This document shows, piece after piece, positions 6,242-8,270 of a stretch of DNA of 8,270 nucleotides. The stretch is from Lachnospiraceae bacterium UBA7050. GTDB lineage: Bacteria; Bacillota; Clostridia; Lachnospirales; Lachnospiraceae. Below the pieces are notes generated by a model. The model was not told the DNA's origin. It did not search any database and saw only the letters and a list, made by a program, of their open reading frames with translations. The stretch lies in the NCBI GenBank assembly GCA_002493905.1, contig DLAJ01000039.1, forward strand, positions 1 through 8,270, in the 5' to 3' direction. The position numbers and the translations under genes were made by a program. The stretch's first letter is position 1. The number at the start of each line of letters is the position of its first letter.

Positions 6242-7390
6242 TCATTCCACGGGAATAAAGCAGATTTCCTCACCTCTGTCGGTAATGCGCACGCCCGCGA
6301 TATCCTCAAGATTCACGACATCCGCAAACGCAGTGGAAAAATGGAAACCAAATTCATGCTCGCCCCGTTCCCTATGGTCAAGGGCCCACGCACCTTGACC
6401 CGCGAATTCCACCGTGCTTCCGTCTTCCAGCACGACCCAGATATTATAAATGAGTTTATCCGCCGGATGCGTATCATCCGCCGTCCCGTGCAGGTAGAGC
6501 CCGAGCGCCGAAATAATCACTTTATCCGCCCGGATTCCGTAGGGCAGCGACATACCCTCTATAGAAATTTCCATCTCCGGAACCTTCTCATGCTCAAGCT
6601 GAAACTCCGCCAGGATCTCCTCCCCCGACACTGCCTCCACATAAGGGACTGGCTCTCCTCCGATCCACCTTTCATAGATGCTGCCTTCAGCGGCAGTTTC
6701 CCCGTCAGATAACGCTCTGCCATAGGTACCCTCATATCTTCTCTCATATCCCTTCTGGATAAACTTGACCGTTCCTCCCTGCGCAAAGCCTTCTTCAGCC
6801 GTATTCCCAATGACAATGCTCCCTGTCAGGGAGCCGTCCTCTTGCACAACCGGATCAAAACGGGTCATTGTCCAAAGATCACATAACTCTTCCCCTTCCT
6901 CCGAATAATAGAGGGGCATCTCCATCATATCATACCCCAGATCCCGAAACGCCGGCTCCGCTGAAATATCCGAACCCGGTGTTGCTTCCACGGCAGGATA
7001 CAGTGTAAACGGGATACATAAAAATCCTCTGTCATACAAAGCCGCCTCCAATCTGATCTCTCCGACGGCAGACATCCCGCTCTGCCCCAGTATCATTCCA
7101 TATTCCTCATACAGCTCCATCCGGTTCTGCGCGTCCTCATCTCCCATTCTGAAAAAAGTGCCCATTGCCTTCGCAATTCTTTCCACATAAGAAGAATTAA
7201 CTGCAAGCACGGTAATCCCTGATGCCGTTAAAACAGCGCACACACAAACTGCCAGACGCAGTGAAAACCCAGCCTTCTTTCCCGCCGCCGGCTTACCTGC
7301 CTTCTCTTTTACGCCCGCCCAGATCTTGTTTTTCTGTCCGTCACTCAGACAAACCTGACGATACATGTTTTGATAATCGATCTCTCTCAT
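6242..7390 (-). CDS. Probable anti-sigma/sensor protein with one membrane helix
   Basis: A 382-aa one-pass membrane protein. Residues 1-43 are a short cytosolic part, residues 44-64 form one hydrophobic helix, and about 318 residues follow outside the cell. The layout and position match ECF-linked proteins of the DUF4179-like kind found in clostridia, in which the cytosolic end is thought to hold the sigma factor. The cytosolic part has no HxxxCxxC zinc anti-sigma motif. The outer part is acidic and beta-rich, without a recognised enzyme motif. ATG at 7390 lies inside the sigma gene (50-nt overlap), with GAGGG (7399-7403) 8 nt upstream, so translation is coupled. It ends in tandem stops TGA-TAA, followed by a terminator. 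Anti-sigma function is inferred from context; direct similarity is not certain. Confidence 0.75.
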   Translation of the reverse strand: MREIDYQNMYRQVCLSDGQKNKIWAGVKEKAGKPAAGKKAGFSLRLAVCVCAVLTASGITVLAVNSSYVERIAKAMGTFFRMGDEDAQNRMELYEEYGMILGQSGMSAVGEIRLEAALYDRGFLCIPFTLYPAVEATPGSDISAEPAFRDLGYDMMEMPLYYSEEGEELCDLWTMTRFDPVVQEDGSLTGSIVIGNTAEEGFAQGGTVKFIQKGYERRYEGTYGRALSDGETAAEGSIYERWIGGEPVPYVEAVSGEEILAEFQLEHEKVPEMEISIEGMSLPYGIRADKVIISALGLYLHGTADDTHPADKLIYNIWVVLEDGSTVEFAGQGAWALDHRERGEHEFGFHFSTAFADVVNLEDIAGVRITDRGEEICFIPVE

Positions 7391-7883
7391 CGCTCATTCC
7401 CTCGCTTTCTCCTGACAACAGCGCTTTCATTTTCGCTTTTGCCCGTTTTAATCTTGCCGATGCCAGATTCGGCGTAATCCGCAAAAGCTCTGCAATTTCC
7501 TTTATCTGATATTCCTCATAATAACGCAGATACAGCACAATCCGGTATTTCGGCGGCAGCTTCAGCATTGCCTCATAAATTCCGCTCTCCCGGTCGTTCG
7601 AAAACATCCCGCAGTCCGGTTCCTCCCGCTCCTCCAAAGGATACGTCCGCCTTACCCATACACTGGAGAGCGCACTTTTGGAGCAATTGACTGCGACCCG
7701 GATAAACCATGCCTTCTCATGTCCGCCGGATTCAAACGCCGGACGCTTTCTCAGATACCGCTCAAACACTTCCTGTACCACATCCTCCGCCCATTGACCT
7801 ATCCCTCCGTAAGATGCCGCTATCCGATAAACCATATCGGCGTAACGCTCAAACAATTCTTCTGCCCTTTCATCGGCGTCCAT
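7341..7883 (-). CDS. ECF-type RNA polymerase sigma factor
   Basis: Extracytoplasmic-function sigma factor, about 180 aa, directing RNA polymerase to a small regulon. Region 2 spans about residues 9-72, with 'YADMVYRIAAS' and 'AEDVVQEVFERYL' (the conserved DxxQEVF core), ending in 'AWFIRVAVNCSKS'. Region 4 spans about 104-157, with 'LPPKYRIVLYLRYYEEYQIK' and the helix-turn-helix 'EIAELLRITPNLASARLKRA'. There is no C-terminal SnoaL-like or other extra domain. Two ATGs are possible, 7898 and 7883; the second has a G-rich site (GGGGG, 8 nt upstream) and gives the more typical N-terminus MDADERAEELF, while the first has little. The last 50 nt overlap the anti-sigma-like gene, a usual arrangement for such pairs. 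ECF factors often activate their own operon, but no clear promoter was recognised upstream. Confidence 0.95.
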   Translation of the reverse strand: MDADERAEELFERYADMVYRIAASYGGIGQWAEDVVQEVFERYLRKRPAFESGGHEKAWFIRVAVNCSKSALSSVWVRRTYPLEEREEPDCGMFSNDRESGIYEAMLKLPPKYRIVLYLRYYEEYQIKEIAELLRITPNLASARLKRAKAKMKALLSGESEGMSDERDRLSKHVSSGLSE

Positions 7884-7925
7884 ATGCCTCACCCCCATCT
7901 CTTTATCCGTAAAGCCGCTTTGTAC

Positions 7926-7960
7926 CTTTCACTCATCATGACGATCATGTGCTTTCACTC
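7926..7960. promoter_or_regulatory. Direct repeats flanking a palindrome upstream of the sigma gene
   Basis: CTTTCACTC occurs exactly twice, at 7926-7934 and 7952-7960 (start-to-start 26 bp). Between the copies is a perfect inverted repeat, CATGA-CGA-TCATG (7937-7949). The block lies about 43-77 bp upstream of the sigma start codon, where an operator or a structured leader would be expected. The wider gap 7884-8045 holds no gene; its right half is very AT-rich and could also act as an UP element for the tRNA promoter. Confidence 0.45.
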
Positions 7961-8045
7961 TATATACTTTTCGAATCCATCAAATCTGACAAAAGCTTAA
8001 AAAAATATAAGATTTTTCACGCGGAGATTTTTTAGAAAAAAAGAA

Positions 8046-8074
8046 TTGACACCAAAGAGATTCTTTGTTAAAAT
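8046..8074 (+). promoter_or_regulatory. Strong promoter of the tRNA operon
   Basis: A perfect -35 TTGACA (8046-8051) is followed after 17 bp by TAAAAT (8069-8074). A/T tracts upstream (about 8026-8045) look like an UP element, as expected for stable RNA genes. The spacer contains CAAAGA-GAT-TCTTTG (8053-8067), a perfect inverted repeat. Transcription should start near 8081, about 41 nt before the first tRNA. Confidence 0.88.
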
Positions 8075-8121
8075 GAGTATCGTTCTCGAGTTTGCGGGAC
8101 AAATGTTATGAGTTCTTTTGT

Positions 8122-8192
8122 GCAGGTGTAGTTCAATGGTAGAACACCAGCCTTCCAAGCTGGATACGTGGGTTCGATTCCCATCACCTGCT
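8122..8192 (+). tRNA. tRNA-Gly (anticodon UCC)
   Basis: A complete 71-nt cloverleaf. The acceptor stem is GCAGGTG/CACCTGC (8122-8128 with 8185-8191), discriminator T8192. The D-stem is GTTC/GAAC, the anticodon stem CCAGC/GCTGG with loop CTTCCAA and anticodon TCC at 8154-8156. The T-stem is GTGGG/CCCAT with loop TTCGATT. The U discriminator fits bacterial glycine tRNAs. CCA is not encoded and must be added after transcription. It is the first gene of a tRNA operon continuing to the right. Confidence 0.97.
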
Positions 8193-8193
8193 T

Positions 8194-8249
8194 GCAGGTG
8201 ATTGCCCTGCTTGCAGGTGATTGCCCTGCTTGCAGATAATTGCTTTGAT
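8194..8249 (+). repeat. 19-bp tandem repeats derived from tRNA acceptor sequence
   Basis: Two identical 19-bp units, GCAGGTGATTGCCCTGCTT (8194-8212 and 8213-8231), and a decayed third copy starting GCAGATAATTGC (8232-8249) fill the spacer between two tRNA genes. Each good unit starts with the first seven bases of the tRNA-Gly (GCAGGTG). Each can fold on itself through GCAGG/CCTGC, and the first can pair with the tRNA's 3' arm. Confidence 0.85.
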
Positions 8250-8270
8250 GCGCGAGTGGCTCAGTTGGTG
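8250..8270 (+). tRNA. Second tRNA gene, 5' part only
   Basis: The last 21 bases read GCGCGAG (acceptor 5' strand), TG, then GCTC and AGTTGGTG, the standard start of a tRNA through the D-loop. The window ends before the anticodon, so its identity cannot be read from the sequence. The start resembles clostridial tRNA-Gly(GCC) genes as I recall them, but this is weak. Confidence 0.75.

Noticed and set aside
7961..8045. Vegetative promoter for the sigma gene (TTGTCA with TATATA)
   Set aside because: The spacing is 20 bp, too long for a normal sigma-A promoter, and no better pair was found.
8185..8212. Intrinsic terminator after tRNA-Gly
   Set aside because: The hairpin CACCTGC-TT-GCAGGTG has no T-run after it and a second tRNA gene follows closely.

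Overview
The window looks like chromosomal DNA of a low-to-mid-GC Firmicute, most likely a clostridial gut-type lineage such as Lachnospiraceae. The grounds are strong AGGAGG-type ribosome binding sites, consensus sigma-A promoters, PepF, an ECF sigma/one-pass anti-sigma-like pair, and a tRNA-Gly gene with no encoded CCA. This placement is inferred from gene content, not from a database search. All eight protein genes lie on the minus strand; the tRNA genes at the right edge are on the plus strand.

Read in the direction of transcription (right to left) there are four blocks. (1) An ECF sigma factor (7341-7883) overlaps by 50 nt a membrane-anchored, probable anti-sigma/sensor protein (6242-7390). 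The pair ends in a strong terminator (6134-6189). (2) Immediately downstream a promoter (6103-6131) drives a leader carrying a 13-bp inverted repeat. It feeds a tight three-gene cluster: a two-helix membrane protein (5363-5959), a four-cysteine putative zinc protein (4974-5336) and a PaaI-type hotdog thioesterase (4540-4950). (3) A gap with 19-bp tandem repeats precedes oligoendopeptidase F (2529-4334), which has a very clear terminator (2449-2490). (4) An unrecognised cytosolic protein (1721-2344) and an XRE-type regulator (1307-1702) form a two-gene unit. A lipoprotein with an NHL-type beta-propeller (2-1177) follows, with its own promoter whose -35 box contains the regulator's stop codon.

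On the plus strand a near-consensus promoter (8046-8074) drives a tRNA-Gly(UCC) gene (8122-8192) and the start of a second tRNA gene cut by the window edge (8250-8270). The spacer between them is built from 19-bp repeats that begin with the tRNA's own acceptor-stem sequence.

Most of the window is ordinary. No mobile element, CRISPR array or defence system is visible. The parts most worth a second look are small: the repeats beside the tRNA, the tandem repeats upstream of pepF, the structured leaders at 5991-6074 and 7926-7960, and the two clusters of unrecognised proteins.
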